From assembly GCA_902798915.1 (NCBI GenBank), contig CADBYM010000004.1, positions 1-64,000 of the forward strand: 64,000 nucleotides of DNA, in the 5' to 3' direction. Below, piece by piece: positions 28,513 to 37,260 of the stretch. The translations under genes were made by a program, and so were the position numbers. Position 1 is the first letter of the stretch. The number at the start of each line of letters is the position of its first letter. The DNA is from an uncultured Coriobacteriaceae bacterium. Its GTDB lineage: Bacteria; Actinomycetota; Coriobacteriia; Coriobacteriales; Atopobiaceae. A model generated the notes under the pieces. It did no database searches and was not told the origin of the DNA. It saw only the letters and a list, made by a program, of their open reading frames with translations.

Positions 28513-29412
28513 CTACGCCACCTCCCCCTTCTTCGCATCATCACGCGATGCGACCAGTTCCAAATATGCCTCGCAGCAAGCCTTTGCAACATCACGCACG
28601 CGCAAGATGTAGTTCGCACGCTCCGTGGCAGAGATGGCGCCACGCGCATCAAGGATGTTGAATGCATGGCTGCACTTCATGACGCAGTCATAGGCAGGCA
28701 GTGGTAGCTTCGCCTCCAGGCAGCTGTGGCACTCCGCCTCGTACTCGTCGAACTTACGCCGCATGAGCTCGATGTCCGCAACCTCGAAGTTGTAGCAACT
28801 GAACTCGTACTCGTTCTCGTGGAACACGTCGCCATAGGTCATGGGACTCCCGTCGGGCAGATACGACCATACGAGGTCGTAGACGGAATCCACGCCCTGT
28901 ATGTACATGGCAATGCGCTCGAGTCCGTACGTGATCTCCACGGGAACGGGATCGACTTCGATGCCTCCCACCTGCTGGAAGTAGGTGTACTGCGTCACCT
29001 CCATGCCATCGAGCCATACCTCCCAGCCAAGGCCCCACGCACCGAGTGTGGGACTCTCCCAGTCATCCTCCACGAAGCGCACGTCATGCTCCGCCGGATC
29101 CAGCCCGATGGCCTTGAGCGAGTTGAGGTAGAGGTCCTGACTGTCTGCCGGACAAGGCTTTACGATGACCTGGAACTGGTAGTAGTGCTGCATCCGATTC
29201 GGGTTCTCGCCGTAACGGCCATCTGCGGGCCTGCGGCACGGCTGGGGATAACAGGTACGCCATGCGGCAGGGCCAAGGCTGCGTAGCGTCGTGGCCGTGT
29301 GGAAGGTGCCTGCGCCGACCTCCGAGTCGTAGGGCTGCATGACGGTGCACCCCTGCTCCGCCCAGTACTCAGTGAGCCTGAGAATCATGTCCTGAAAGGT
29401 TAGGTCCTTCAT
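28513..29412 (-). CDS. glyQ: Glycyl-tRNA synthetase alpha subunit
   Basis: Catalytic class II subunit that makes glycyl-adenylate and charges tRNA-Gly. The 299-residue protein has the family start [14 protein letters not shown], then [18 protein letters not shown] and the [10 protein letters not shown] motif. The preceding gap to lepB is only 67 bases, with GGAGG 11 bases before the ATG and no T-box leader. The partner glyS follows without a gap. Start choice is secure. Confidence 0.97.
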   Translation of the reverse strand: MKDLTFQDMILRLTEYWAEQGCTVMQPYDSEVGAGTFHTATTLRSLGPAAWRTCYPQPCRRPADGRYGENPNRMQHYYQFQVIVKPCPADSQDLYLNSLKAIGLDPAEHDVRFVEDDWESPTLGAWGLGWEVWLDGMEVTQYTYFQQVGGIEVDPVPVEITYGLERIAMYIQGVDSVYDLVWSYLPDGSPMTYGDVFHENEYEFSCYNFEVADIELMRRKFDEYEAECHSCLEAKLPLPAYDCVMKCSHAFNILDARGAISATERANYILRVRDVAKACCEAYLELVASRDDAKKGEVA

Positions 29413-29479
29413 GCTGATTGCTTCCTCCTTGCATGTATCTGCCCAGCGTGGGCGCCGTCGTTCGTCGGGCGGTCACGCG

Positions 29480-30076
29480 CTAGAACAACCGAAAGTCCTG
29501 AGGCGGCCAGAACGTGCAGACGGCGTGTGCCGTCACGCTCGAGACCGGTATCGCCCCGAAGTAGCGAGAATCACGTGAATTCGTGCGATTGTCGCCCATC
29601 ACCCATAGACAGCCCTCGGGGACGGTGTAGGGATAGGTTATGGGATCGATACCCGGGAGCTGCTCACGCAGGGGAAGTGACTCCTTGCCGCCCGTATAGG
29701 GCTCGTCGAGCACCTCGCCGTCGACGGCGACGCGGCCCTGCACCAAATCCACCGTCTGTCCCCCGACTGCAATCACACGCTTTACGAGTATGTTCCCGTC
29801 GTTCGACGGGCTGTCGAACATGATGACCTCTCCCTGCTCTGGCGAGCGGAAGCGATAGCTGAGCTTCTCTCCCCAGAGCCGGTCGTCAAGCTGGATGGTT
29901 TCGAGCATCGAGCCCGTGGGGACAAAGTAGGCCTCCGCGACAAACACCCGTATGAATATGGCCAATGCCACCGCGCCTGCCAACCACACAATCCAGCCCA
30001 GCAGCCTGCGCGCAGATGAGGAATCCTCCTCTTGGGCGCCACGCGAAGCGCCGCTCTCGATGTCGTCCTCGCTCAC
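29480..30076 (-). CDS. lepB: Signal peptidase I
   Basis: Removes signal peptides from secreted proteins at the outer face of the membrane. The 198-residue form has an N-terminal hydrophilic stretch and one membrane helix (25-46). The nucleophile Ser56 lies in VPTGSM and the general base Lys99 in LVKRVIAVGG. The GDNRTNSRDSR box is C-terminal. The GTG start overlaps the trmD stop (GTGA), with GGAGG close upstream. It is the last gene of the rpsP-khpA-rimM-trmD-lepB run. Confidence 0.95.
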   Translation of the reverse strand: MSEDDIESGASRGAQEEDSSSARRLLGWIVWLAGAVALAIFIRVFVAEAYFVPTGSMLETIQLDDRLWGEKLSYRFRSPEQGEVIMFDSPSNDGNILVKRVIAVGGQTVDLVQGRVAVDGEVLDEPYTGGKESLPLREQLPGIDPITYPYTVPEGCLWVMGDNRTNSRDSRYFGAIPVSSVTAHAVCTFWPPQDFRLF

Positions 30077-30819
30077 AGCCTTCCTCCTTCCCGCTCGATG
30101 ACGCCTCTCGCCAGCATCCATTCTTCCTCGGTGAGACCGGCGGAATCCAAAAGGTCGGGCCGCCACCTCGCAGTCCGCTCGACAGCGCTCCTTCGGCGCC
30201 ACGACGCGATGGCCGCATGATTGCCCGAGAGCAAGACCTCGGGCACTTGCCTTCCCTCGAAGTCGGCAGGCCGCGTATACTGCGCGTACTCAAGCAAGCC
30301 GTCAGAGAACGACTCGTCCAGCGCGCTCATCGCGTCGCCCAAGGCGCCAGGTAGCAACCGCACACACGAGTCGATGACCGCAAGCGCAGCGAGCTCGCCA
30401 CCGGTGAGCACATAGTCCCCCATGGAGATGGTCTCGTCAGCCAGCTCGAGCGCACGTTCATCGATGCCCTCGTACCGTCCGCAGACGAGCAGCACGCGTT
30501 CCTCGCGCGCAAGCCGCTGCGCGACGCCCTGGTCATACTGAACGCCACAGGGAGAGAAGAAGACCACATGGGGACGTTGGACGTCTCCAGCCGAAAGATC
30601 GCGGATTGCCTCAAAGAATGGTTCGCACTTCATGAGCATGCCCTGCCCGCCACCGAAAGGCGCGTCATCTACCGATCGGTGCCGGTCGTGCGTCCAATCC
30701 CTCAGATCATGCGCCTCGAAGGAGAAGATGCCCTGTGCACGCGCACGACCCATGATGGATGACGAGAGGTATGGCTCGAACATCTCGGGAAAGACCGTGA
30801 GCGCCTCAAATCGAATCAT
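30073..30819 (-). CDS. trmD: tRNA (guanine-37-N1)-methyltransferase
   Basis: Methylates G37 of tRNA to prevent frameshifting. The 248-residue protein has the SPOUT trefoil knot: VVFFSPCGVQYDQ, LLVCGRYEGIDER and SMGDYVLTGGELA, which form the SAM site. The C-terminal domain with DFEGRQVPEVLLSGNH is complete. It overlaps the end of rimM by 14 bases and lepB by 4, so translation is coupled on both sides. Confidence 0.97.
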   Translation of the reverse strand: MIRFEALTVFPEMFEPYLSSSIMGRARAQGIFSFEAHDLRDWTHDRHRSVDDAPFGGGQGMLMKCEPFFEAIRDLSAGDVQRPHVVFFSPCGVQYDQGVAQRLAREERVLLVCGRYEGIDERALELADETISMGDYVLTGGELAALAVIDSCVRLLPGALGDAMSALDESFSDGLLEYAQYTRPADFEGRQVPEVLLSGNHAAIASWRRRSAVERTARWRPDLLDSAGLTEEEWMLARGVIEREGGRL

Positions 30820-31345
30820 CTACGGATCCCTCCTCCACCAATCCCTCCGGCAAATCGACCATGATTGGCCCCGAACTGGACAACCCGTCCACGAACGCCT
30901 CCACTGCGGGGACGAGCACCTCGCCGTAGCGTCCTCGTACGACCCACACATCGTTCGCCGGTCCGCGCATGACCTCCTCGATGGTGCCGATCAAGCCAAG
31001 CCTGCGGTCATGCAGTTGCCTGCCCATGAGCGCATAGGCATCACGAAGCGCGAAGTCGTCAGGAAGGCACGCGGCCCGTACCAACACGGCACGTCCCACC
31101 AACGGAGTGGACGCAGCCAAGTCGTCGACACCGTTCAGCTTCACGCGCCGCACATCACCCTCCCCGCGACAGGCAGAGACCACGAAGCGTCTTGGACCCT
31201 TCAGTGCGGGCGGAACGAGGGCGACCTCCATGCCATCAGCAAGCAAGAAAGGGAGGCCGTCTCGCGCTGCAATGACGACCTCCCCCTTGCGTCCATGCGT
31301 CTTTATAATGTGCGCCACCATGCGGTGCGGTTCGTAGGACGACAA
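30806..31345 (-). CDS. rimM: Ribosome maturation factor RimM
   Basis: Helps mature the 30S head around S19. The N-terminal beta-barrel reads VAHIIKTHGRKGEVVI, close to the family pattern, and the C-terminal PRC-barrel has IGTIEEVM and GEVLVPAVEAFV. The start is uncertain. TTG at 31345 overlaps the khpA stop region by a few bases less than a codon run and gives 179 residues; ATG at 31321 would give 171 but lacks an RBS and trims the expected N terminus. Linked to trmD as in most bacteria. Confidence 0.85.
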   Translation of the reverse strand: MSSYEPHRMVAHIIKTHGRKGEVVIAARDGLPFLLADGMEVALVPPALKGPRRFVVSACRGEGDVRRVKLNGVDDLAASTPLVGRAVLVRAACLPDDFALRDAYALMGRQLHDRRLGLIGTIEEVMRGPANDVWVVRGRYGEVLVPAVEAFVDGLSSSGPIMVDLPEGLVEEGSVDDSI

Positions 31346-31350
31346 GGCGA

Positions 31351-31635
31351 CTATCCCAACACCTCGACCTCGACGGAGGTGCCCACACGCTGACCGAGCG
31401 CACGGGCGAGCGTTCGAATCGCCTTGATGGTCCTGCCTCGTCGACCGATGATCCTGCCGGTGTCGGCCTCCGCACACGTGACCTCAATCAGAGACCCGTC
31501 CTCGCCATCGGTCACGTCCATCGAGACGGCATCCTCGTCATCGACGAGTCCGCATACGATGTACTCCACGAGATCAGCCACCCTATCGGATGCCATCTCC
31601 TGAACTTCGACGTCCCGCTCCGCCTTATCTGCAGG
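31351..31635 (-). CDS. khpA: KH-domain RNA-binding protein KhpA
   Basis: Small RNA-binding protein encoded between rpsP and rimM; with KhpB it affects cell length in streptococci. The 94-residue protein has the KH signature GRIIGRRGRTIKAIRTL (GxxG loop GRRG). The GTG at 31635 is chosen because GGAG lies 5 bases upstream, giving a 14-residue charged N-terminal extension. The ATG 13 codons later has AGGAG directly against it, too close for a good RBS. Confidence 0.88.
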   Translation of the reverse strand, partial: PADKAERDVEVQEMASDRVADLVEYIVCGLVDDEDAVSMDVTDGEDGSLIEVTCAEADTGRIIGRRGRTIKAIRTLARALGQRVGTSVEVEVLG

Positions 31636-31640
31636 CACGG

Positions 31641-31949
31641 CTACTCCGCACTCGCTGCCTTGGCGGCAGCCTTCTTGGAGAGCTTGGCCTTCTTCTCGGG
31701 CATCGGCTTCTCGCCACGCGCGATTGCGATAAGATGCGATACCGCATCGGTCGGCTGCGCTCCCTGAGCGAGCCACGCATCAACGCGCTCAAGGTCAATG
31801 TCGATGAGCTTGGGATCGGAGATCGGGTTGTAGCGACCAACGAGCTCGATGTAGCGACCGTCACGGGGCATGCGACCGTCAGCGACGACGACGCGGTAGA
31901 ACGGGCGCTTCTTGGCACCATGGCGTGCCAGACGAATCTTAACTGCCAA
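31641..31949 (-). CDS. rpsP: Small ribosomal subunit protein bS16
   Basis: 30S protein needed for assembly. The 102-residue protein has the family start [18 protein letters not shown], then [14 protein letters not shown]. The C-terminal tail is Lys/Ala-rich. The start codon is TTG, with AAGGAG at a good distance and no ATG or GTG nearby, which is unusual for a ribosomal protein gene. It heads the rpsP-khpA-rimM-trmD-lepB run. Confidence 0.96.
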   Translation of the reverse strand: MAVKIRLARHGAKKRPFYRVVVADGRMPRDGRYIELVGRYNPISDPKLIDIDLERVDAWLAQGAQPTDAVSHLIAIARGEKPMPEKKAKLSKKAAAKAASAE

Positions 31950-32024
31950 TGAAAGCTCCTTCGTACATGCGACGCGGATGTGATTTGGTGCGGCTGCGTC
32001 GCCAAGCCATACAAACGGTAGTAA

Positions 32025-32053
32025 ATCTTAACGCTTTGCGTGCAATAACTAAA
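32025..32053 (-). promoter_or_regulatory. Possible promoter of rpsP operon
   Basis: Minus-strand -10 TAAGAT (32025-32030) with a weak -35 TTTAGT (32048-32053) and a 17-base spacer. It lies in the divergent region to the response regulator gene, so both units may share control. Confidence 0.4.
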
Positions 32054-32182
32054 GTGCTGATTTTGTGAATCTGTAATGCTGAAGATGCTTTATCGGTGTT
32101 TTGCCTCTGCATTTTCAAGCACTGTTAAGCTATTACTCCTATTATGAATACGTTGGTTTGGCACCTTGGGGAAGGGATGCCC

Positions 32183-32857
32183 ATGAATGCTCTAGTTGTT
32201 GAAGACGAGCGTAATCTGGCAGATGCCATCTGTCAGATACTCGCCGACGAAGGCACACGCGCAGACGTGACCTACGACGGCCCGACCGGTCTCTCGATGG
32301 CGAGGACTGGTAGTTACGATGCCATCATCCTCGATGTCATGCTACCGGGAATGGATGGTCTTGAGCTGGTACGCGAGCTTCGTCGCTCTGGTATTTCGAC
32401 GCCTGTGCTCATGCTTACTGCGCGAACCTCGACGCAGGACAAGGTCAACGGCCTCGACGCTGGCGCAGATGACTACATGACGAAGCCCTTTGAGTCTGCG
32501 GAGCTTCTCGCCCGCTTGCGCGCCCTCACTCGGCGCACGGGCGACGTAATGATCGAAGAATCCAACTTTGGCGATCTTACGCTTGACCTCACCACTCATG
32601 ACCTGCGTTGCGGCACCAAGTCGGTCCATCTCTCCGGCAAGGAATTCGAAGTCATGCGGATGCTCATGAGCTCATCGGCACGCGTGGTCTCAAAGCGCGA
32701 CCTGCTCAATCGCGTTTGGGGCGGCAATTCGGAGGCCTCAGAGAACTCAGTGGAAGCCTACGTGTCGTTCCTGCGCAAGAAGATCAAGCATGTCGAGTCC
32801 ACGGTGCAGATTACCACCCTGCGCATGTTGGGCTACCGCCTGGAGGTCATTGCGTAG
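32183..32857 (+). CDS. OmpR/PhoB-family response regulator
   Basis: DNA-binding regulator of a two-component pair with the next gene. The 224-residue protein has a receiver domain (1-115) with Asp51 in ILDVMLPGMDG, Thr79 in MLTAR and Lys101 in MTKPF. The winged-helix output domain (about 126-222) has LSGKEFEVMRML and ENSVEAYVSFLRKK. ATG at 32183 is preceded by AAGGG; an ATG two codons earlier is possible. The signal and target genes are not visible. It is divergent from the rpsP run. Confidence 0.94.
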   Translation: MNALVVEDERNLADAICQILADEGTRADVTYDGPTGLSMARTGSYDAIILDVMLPGMDGLELVRELRRSGISTPVLMLTARTSTQDKVNGLDAGADDYMTKPFESAELLARLRALTRRTGDVMIEESNFGDLTLDLTTHDLRCGTKSVHLSGKEFEVMRMLMSSSARVVSKRDLLNRVWGGNSEASENSVEAYVSFLRKKIKHVESTVQITTLRMLGYRLEVIA

Positions 32858-32878
32858 CTCACCTGCGGGAGGCATCAC

Positions 32879-34126
32879 ATGCTGCGGTCCCTGCGAATCA
32901 AGTTCATCGTGATTATCATGGCTCTCGTCGGCACGGTACTCGTCTCCGTGCTCGGCGGGAGCTTCATCTCCACTTGGCAGACACAGGCAGAGATGACCGA
33001 CGCCGCTTTGGAGCGAAGCATCCAGCGCGACATTCGTGATCGCCCGCTCATGGCCGATTCTGGCAAGATGCATAATCAGGTCGGACCCAACATGCTCATT
33101 CTCTCCGTGGAGGTCGATGAGACCGGCGTACTCCTGCAGAGCAACGACGCGCCCGTCACCATCGACTCCGGCGTACTCGCCAACGTTCTGAACAATGCCC
33201 TTTCCTCAGAGACGGACCGTGGCAGAGACAACGAGCTTCACATTGCATGGCGAAGGGCCCAGCTCCCATCGGGCGCCTGGCGCGTGGTCATTGCCGACAC
33301 TTCGTCCTCGTACTATGCGCTGTATAGCCTTGCAATCAAAGACCTTGCCATCACGGCCGTCGCAATGGGCGTACTCTTTGCGATATCCGTAGGGCTTTCG
33401 TCGTGGCTGCTCAAGCCCGTGGAGCGTGCTTGGGAGCAACAGAGACGGTTTGTGGCCGATGCCTCGCACGAGCTCAAGACCCCTCTGGCCGTGATCATCG
33501 CCAACACGCAGATCCTCAACAAAGACACGACGCTCTCTGCCGAGAGCCGTCGTTGGATCGAGAGTACGGCTGACGAATCTGCCCACATGAAGAATCTCGT
33601 GGAGGAGCTCCTCGAGCTTGCGCGGACGGACGAAAGCACGGCGGGAGCACAGGGCGTCATGCAGAAGACTGACGTGGACTTCTCGGAGGTCGTAGAGAGC
33701 GCAGCGCTCGAGTTCGACGCCATTGCCTTCGAACGCGGCTGTGAGATACGCGAGGACGTGCAGCCAGACATCCATGTGGAGGGTGACCCGGAATGGCTTG
33801 CCCGACTTGCCAAGATTCTGGTCGACAACGCATGCAAATATGCCAGCGCCGGTACCCCCATCAATGTGTCCTTGGCAAAGGAAGGCAAGCACTGCGTGCT
33901 GAAGGTCAACAACCATGGGCAAACCATAAGCCCCGAGAATCTTGAACACATCTTCGACCGCTTTTACCGCACCGACAAGGCTCGCAGTCGCGAGACGAAG
34001 ACGGGCGGATTTGGGCTCGGGCTCGCCATTGCGAAGGGGGTTGCCGATTCGCATGGCGGCGAGATCAGCGCCCAGAGCACAGATGCCAATGGCACGACCT
34101 TCCGCGTCGTACTCACCTGCATCTAG
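32879..34126 (+). CDS. Two-component sensor histidine kinase
   Basis: Membrane sensor that phosphorylates the regulator encoded 21 bases upstream. The 415-residue protein has a membrane helix (9-29), an extracytoplasmic segment (about 32-150) of no recognised type and a second helix (152-177). His197 in SHELKTPL is the phosphorylated residue. The ATPase domain has KILVDNACKYA and GGFGLGLAIAKG. No HAMP domain is evident, since the second helix runs almost directly into the dimerisation domain. Ligand unknown. Confidence 0.93.
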   Translation: MLRSLRIKFIVIIMALVGTVLVSVLGGSFISTWQTQAEMTDAALERSIQRDIRDRPLMADSGKMHNQVGPNMLILSVEVDETGVLLQSNDAPVTIDSGVLANVLNNALSSETDRGRDNELHIAWRRAQLPSGAWRVVIADTSSSYYALYSLAIKDLAITAVAMGVLFAISVGLSSWLLKPVERAWEQQRRFVADASHELKTPLAVIIANTQILNKDTTLSAESRRWIESTADESAHMKNLVEELLELARTDESTAGAQGVMQKTDVDFSEVVESAALEFDAIAFERGCEIREDVQPDIHVEGDPEWLARLAKILVDNACKYASAGTPINVSLAKEGKHCVLKVNNHGQTISPENLEHIFDRFYRTDKARSRETKTGGFGLGLAIAKGVADSHGGEISAQSTDANGTTFRVVLTCI

Positions 34127-34142
34127 GCACGCAGGCATTCGC

Positions 34143-35330
34143 ATGATGTCAAGAGCTCTTTGGGAGGGACCGGCAATTGGGCTGCTCGACCTTGACGCGT
34201 TCTTCGCCTCCGTGGAACAGCTCGACCACCCCGAATGGCGTGGGCGTCCGGTGATTGTTGGCTCTTCGGCCGCACGCGGAGTTGTCTCCACCGCGAGCTA
34301 TGAGGCACGCACGTATGGCGTCCATTCCGCGATGCCGTCGTTCCAAGCGGCACGACTCTGCCCTAACGCCATCTGGGCGATCCCTCGCTTCGATCGCTAC
34401 AAGGAGCTAAGCAATTCCGTCATGCAGATACTCGTCAACGAGACACCGCTCGTCGAGCAGGTGTCCATCGACGAGGCATTCTTTGACGTGACTCCCGGAC
34501 ATTACGCAGTGGAGTCGCCCGTCGAAACCTGCAAGCGCATCCAGAGACGCGTCGCCCAGCTCGGCATCACCTGTTCCATAGGACTGGGAACCAACAAGAC
34601 CGTCGCAAAGATTGCGTCCGAACGAGAGAAGCCACGCGGACTCACCGTCGTACCCCCGGGAACGGAGGCGGCCTTTCTCGCCCCTTTGCCCGTACGCGCC
34701 CTCTCCGGCATAGGAGAGTCCACCGAACAGGCGCTCACCGCCATGCACATACGGACGCTCGGACAGTTGGCGGCACAGAACCCACGAGAGATGGAGTGGC
34801 GATTTGGCGTGAGCGGGCCACGCATGGTGCTTCGGGCCTCTGGCAAGGAGCGCAGCACCGTGCACGCCGCCTCTTATCGAGAACGACCCAAGTCGGTCTC
34901 CAACGAGCAGACCTTCGCCCGCGACCTCACCACACGCGATGAGCTTCAGGCCGCAATCGGGCACGTCTGCGAGAAGGTCGGCGCACGGCTGAGGTCCAAG
35001 GGAATGGCAGGCTCCCAAGTGACGCTCAAGCTCAAGTACGACACGACACGCACACGCACCGGACAGCGCCAGCTGCCACGCGCCACAAACAATGAGCGCG
35101 TCTTTGGACCCGCCGCATGCCAGTTGCTCGATGGGCTGTGGAGCGAGGGGGTCCCCGTGCGATTGGTTGGCGTCGCCATCAGCGGCTTCGACGGGCACCC
35201 CGAGCAGCTCTCGCTCTTCGAGGAGCCAGACGACCACGAGAACTCACAGGCGCTTGTCGAGGTCACTGACCAGCTACGGAAGCGCTTTGGCTCGCATGCC
35301 GTCATATACGGCAGGGACCTGCGTCTCTGA
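34143..35330 (+). CDS. dinB: Y-family DNA polymerase IV
   Basis: Translesion polymerase. The 395-residue protein has the palm motifs LLDLDAFFASVEQ and VSIDEAFFDV with the catalytic Asp and Glu residues. The helix-hairpin-helix thumb (ALSGIGESTEQAL) and little-finger domain follow. A C-terminal QLSLFEE matches the sliding-clamp binding motif. The start is a double ATG after the kinase stop, and no strong RBS is seen, so expression may be low. No LexA-type box is recognised upstream. It ends 4 bases from the convergent rsfS stop. Confidence 0.94.
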   Translation: MMSRALWEGPAIGLLDLDAFFASVEQLDHPEWRGRPVIVGSSAARGVVSTASYEARTYGVHSAMPSFQAARLCPNAIWAIPRFDRYKELSNSVMQILVNETPLVEQVSIDEAFFDVTPGHYAVESPVETCKRIQRRVAQLGITCSIGLGTNKTVAKIASEREKPRGLTVVPPGTEAAFLAPLPVRALSGIGESTEQALTAMHIRTLGQLAAQNPREMEWRFGVSGPRMVLRASGKERSTVHAASYRERPKSVSNEQTFARDLTTRDELQAAIGHVCEKVGARLRSKGMAGSQVTLKLKYDTTRTRTGQRQLPRATNNERVFGPAACQLLDGLWSEGVPVRLVGVAISGFDGHPEQLSLFEEPDDHENSQALVEVTDQLRKRFGSHAVIYGRDLRL

Positions 35331-35334
35331 CGAG

Positions 35335-35700
35335 CTATTCGCCAGATTCCAGTCCCACGTCTACCAGCGGCGCATCTCCCCAGAGTCGCTCCAACCGATA
35401 ATAGTCGCGGGCCTCCGGAAGGAAGGCGTGGACGACCAGCGAGCCATAGTCGAGCAGCACCCAACTTGCTCCCGCACGTCCCTCATGCGAGAGCGGCTTG
35501 ATGCCAGCGTTGACCCTGACCTTCTCCTCGATCTCCTCGATGACTGCGTCCAGCTGACGCGCGTTTGCCGCCGTGCAGATCAGGAAGTAGTCACACACGT
35601 CCGAGAGTTCCGTGAGGTCGAGCACCACGATATCGGTCGCCTTCTTCTCGTCGGCCGCATGTGCGGCAATGCGCGCAAGCTCGTTTGAGGTCACTGTCAT
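35335..35700 (-). CDS. rsfS: Ribosomal silencing factor RsfS
   Basis: Binds uL14 and stops subunit joining when nutrients fall. The 121-residue protein has the family motifs KKATDIVVLDLTELSDVCDYFLIC and GWVLLDYG-like ASWVLLDYGSLVVHAF, then YYRLERLWGDA. The ATG overlaps the yqeK stop (ATGA). It ends the nadD-yqeK-rsfS run and its stop is only 4 bases from the end of the opposing dinB gene, with no visible terminator between. Confidence 0.96.
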   Translation of the reverse strand: MTVTSNELARIAAHAADEKKATDIVVLDLTELSDVCDYFLICTAANARQLDAVIEEIEEKVRVNAGIKPLSHEGRAGASWVLLDYGSLVVHAFLPEARDYYRLERLWGDAPLVDVGLESGE

Positions 35701-36395
35701 CCTTCTCCCCTTCCTCGTTCGCTAGCAAGCGTCTGCCTATGCACGCGACTTTGCGCCAGCGTGTTGTAGATGTCGATGGTCCGTGGAAGCAAGTACCGCC
35801 CACCTTCCAGAACGTACACGATTCCACCAACAAAGGCATTCCAAAACACGTCTTCGAGCGGAACGGTACCCACCAAGGACCTCGTCTTCTCGATCCCCTC
35901 TGATGCATGCCGCAAGGGCTCGATGCCATCCGCGACGAACAGCACCATGTCGAGTGGTCCCATATCCTCCGCTGCAGACGTATGGCACTCGATTGCATGC
36001 CAGACCTCACGCGGAATGTGAGGGTAGCGCTGCGGAAGCTCTCGCGCGGCCACCATGCCGTGAAGCAGCGGCTCCACCGACTCAAGGGGCACGCCAAGAT
36101 CAATGCCAAAGTGTCGCGCGCGATCGATCAGCTCGTCATGTGGAACGACCTTGTCCCAATCGTGCAAGAGCCCCGCAATCTTTGCCAGGTAAGGGTCGAC
36201 ATCATAGAGCAACGCAAGGTGTTCCGCCGTCCGCGCCACGGAGAGAGAGTGTTCCAGTCGGCGCGGCTTCGGCGCGAGCTGCGAGCGTGTGTCTGCCTCC
36301 ACACGCGTTAGCGTAAGGAGTTGCCAAGGCTCGTAGTCCACCCGCTCGTCCTTCGAGGGCCTCCATTGCTCTCGTGTCCTGTTCTTTCGTGCCAT
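35697..36395 (-). CDS. yqeK: YqeK-type HD-domain hydrolase (probable Ap4A hydrolase)
   Basis: Metal-dependent HD hydrolase; YqeK enzymes split diadenosine tetraphosphate symmetrically. The 232-residue protein has an N-terminal charged segment (1-45) not usual for the family. The HD core follows: RRLEHSLSVARTAEHLA, then AGLLHDWDK and the later VWHAIECHTSA and LFVADGIEP. It sits between nadD and rsfS, the common order, and GGGAAG precedes the ATG. Confidence 0.9.
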   Translation of the reverse strand: MARKNRTREQWRPSKDERVDYEPWQLLTLTRVEADTRSQLAPKPRRLEHSLSVARTAEHLALLYDVDPYLAKIAGLLHDWDKVVPHDELIDRARHFGIDLGVPLESVEPLLHGMVAARELPQRYPHIPREVWHAIECHTSAAEDMGPLDMVLFVADGIEPLRHASEGIEKTRSLVGTVPLEDVFWNAFVGGIVYVLEGGRYLLPRTIDIYNTLAQSRVHRQTLASERGRGEG

Positions 36396-36416
36396 TTGCT
36401 TCCCTTTGTTTGTCGG

Positions 36417-37121
36417 TCACCGTTGCCCATACTCAAGGTCGGCAGAGCCATACCGCCTTGGACGTACGCCGTACAGACGACGCTTGTGGATATAACCCGT
36501 CACCTGGTCGGGTGTAAGGTATCTGAGGCTTTGTCCCGCCACTACACGTTCGCGCAGGTAACTCGACGATATCGCAAGGGCAGGCACCTCCAAATACGTG
36601 ACGTCAAACGGATACGGGGACTCGTGGATGGCCCGACGAGCTTGTTCCAGGTCGTACCCAGGACGCGTGGCACCCACCAAGTGCGCAAGGCGCGCGATCT
36701 TATGCGCGTCGCGCCAGCTCACCACCTCCGCAATCGCATCTGCCCCGGTAATGAAGTAGAACTCGACGTTGGGCGGATATGCCTGCGATAGCAACTCGAG
36801 CGTCTCGGCTGTGTAGGTAATGCCCTTGCGGTCAATCTCGAAGCGCGATGCCACAAAGTGAGGGTTGTCCGAGGTCGCCAGCAGCGTCATGGCATAGCGG
36901 TCCTCGCCCGACGTAACCTGCTTATGCTGCTTGAAGGCAGGGCTGCCGGCAGGCATGAAGACGACCACGTCGAGGCCGAGGTCATCGAAGGCCTGCTCTG
37001 CGGCGACGAGGTGCCCGTTGTGGATGGGATCGAACGTTCCACCCATAATGCCCATCCGATACGTTTTGCAGGGGTTCTCGCCCAAGACCGGGAGGTCACG
37101 CTGATCTATAGAAACGTCCAT
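36417..37121 (-). CDS. nadD: Nicotinate-nucleotide adenylyltransferase
   Basis: Makes nicotinic acid adenine dinucleotide from NaMN and ATP in NAD synthesis. The 234-residue protein has GIMGGTFDPIHNGHL and the C-terminal ISSSYLRER motif, which together form the nucleotide-binding site. An N-terminal extension of about 22 residues precedes the core, and AGGGGAA lies upstream of the ATG. It leads the nadD-yqeK-rsfS run. Confidence 0.96.
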   Translation of the reverse strand: MDVSIDQRDLPVLGENPCKTYRMGIMGGTFDPIHNGHLVAAEQAFDDLGLDVVVFMPAGSPAFKQHKQVTSGEDRYAMTLLATSDNPHFVASRFEIDRKGITYTAETLELLSQAYPPNVEFYFITGADAIAEVVSWRDAHKIARLAHLVGATRPGYDLEQARRAIHESPYPFDVTYLEVPALAISSSYLRERVVAGQSLRYLTPDQVTGYIHKRRLYGVRPRRYGSADLEYGQR

Positions 37122-37162
37122 CGACCCATTCCCCTCACCCCGTGTGATTCGCTCCCTTGGCG

Positions 37163-37168
37163 ATTATA
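37163..37168 (-). promoter_or_regulatory. Possible -10 element of nadD
   Basis: A perfect minus-strand TATAAT lies 42 bases before the nadD start. No convincing -35 box is found at the right distance. The same 139-base gap also has GC-rich hairpins just after proB. Confidence 0.4.
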
Positions 37169-37260
37169 CAAAATGTCTCGCAAGAGGCGGTCCCCCTTGT
37201 TACATTTTTGCCGCAAGGACCTTGCCCCCGCAGGACGGGGCCACACTGACGGGGACACGG

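Noticed and set aside
29413..29479. T-box or glycine riboswitch before glyQ
   Set aside because: Only 67 bases separate lepB and glyQ, and no T-box sequence or specifier structure is seen.
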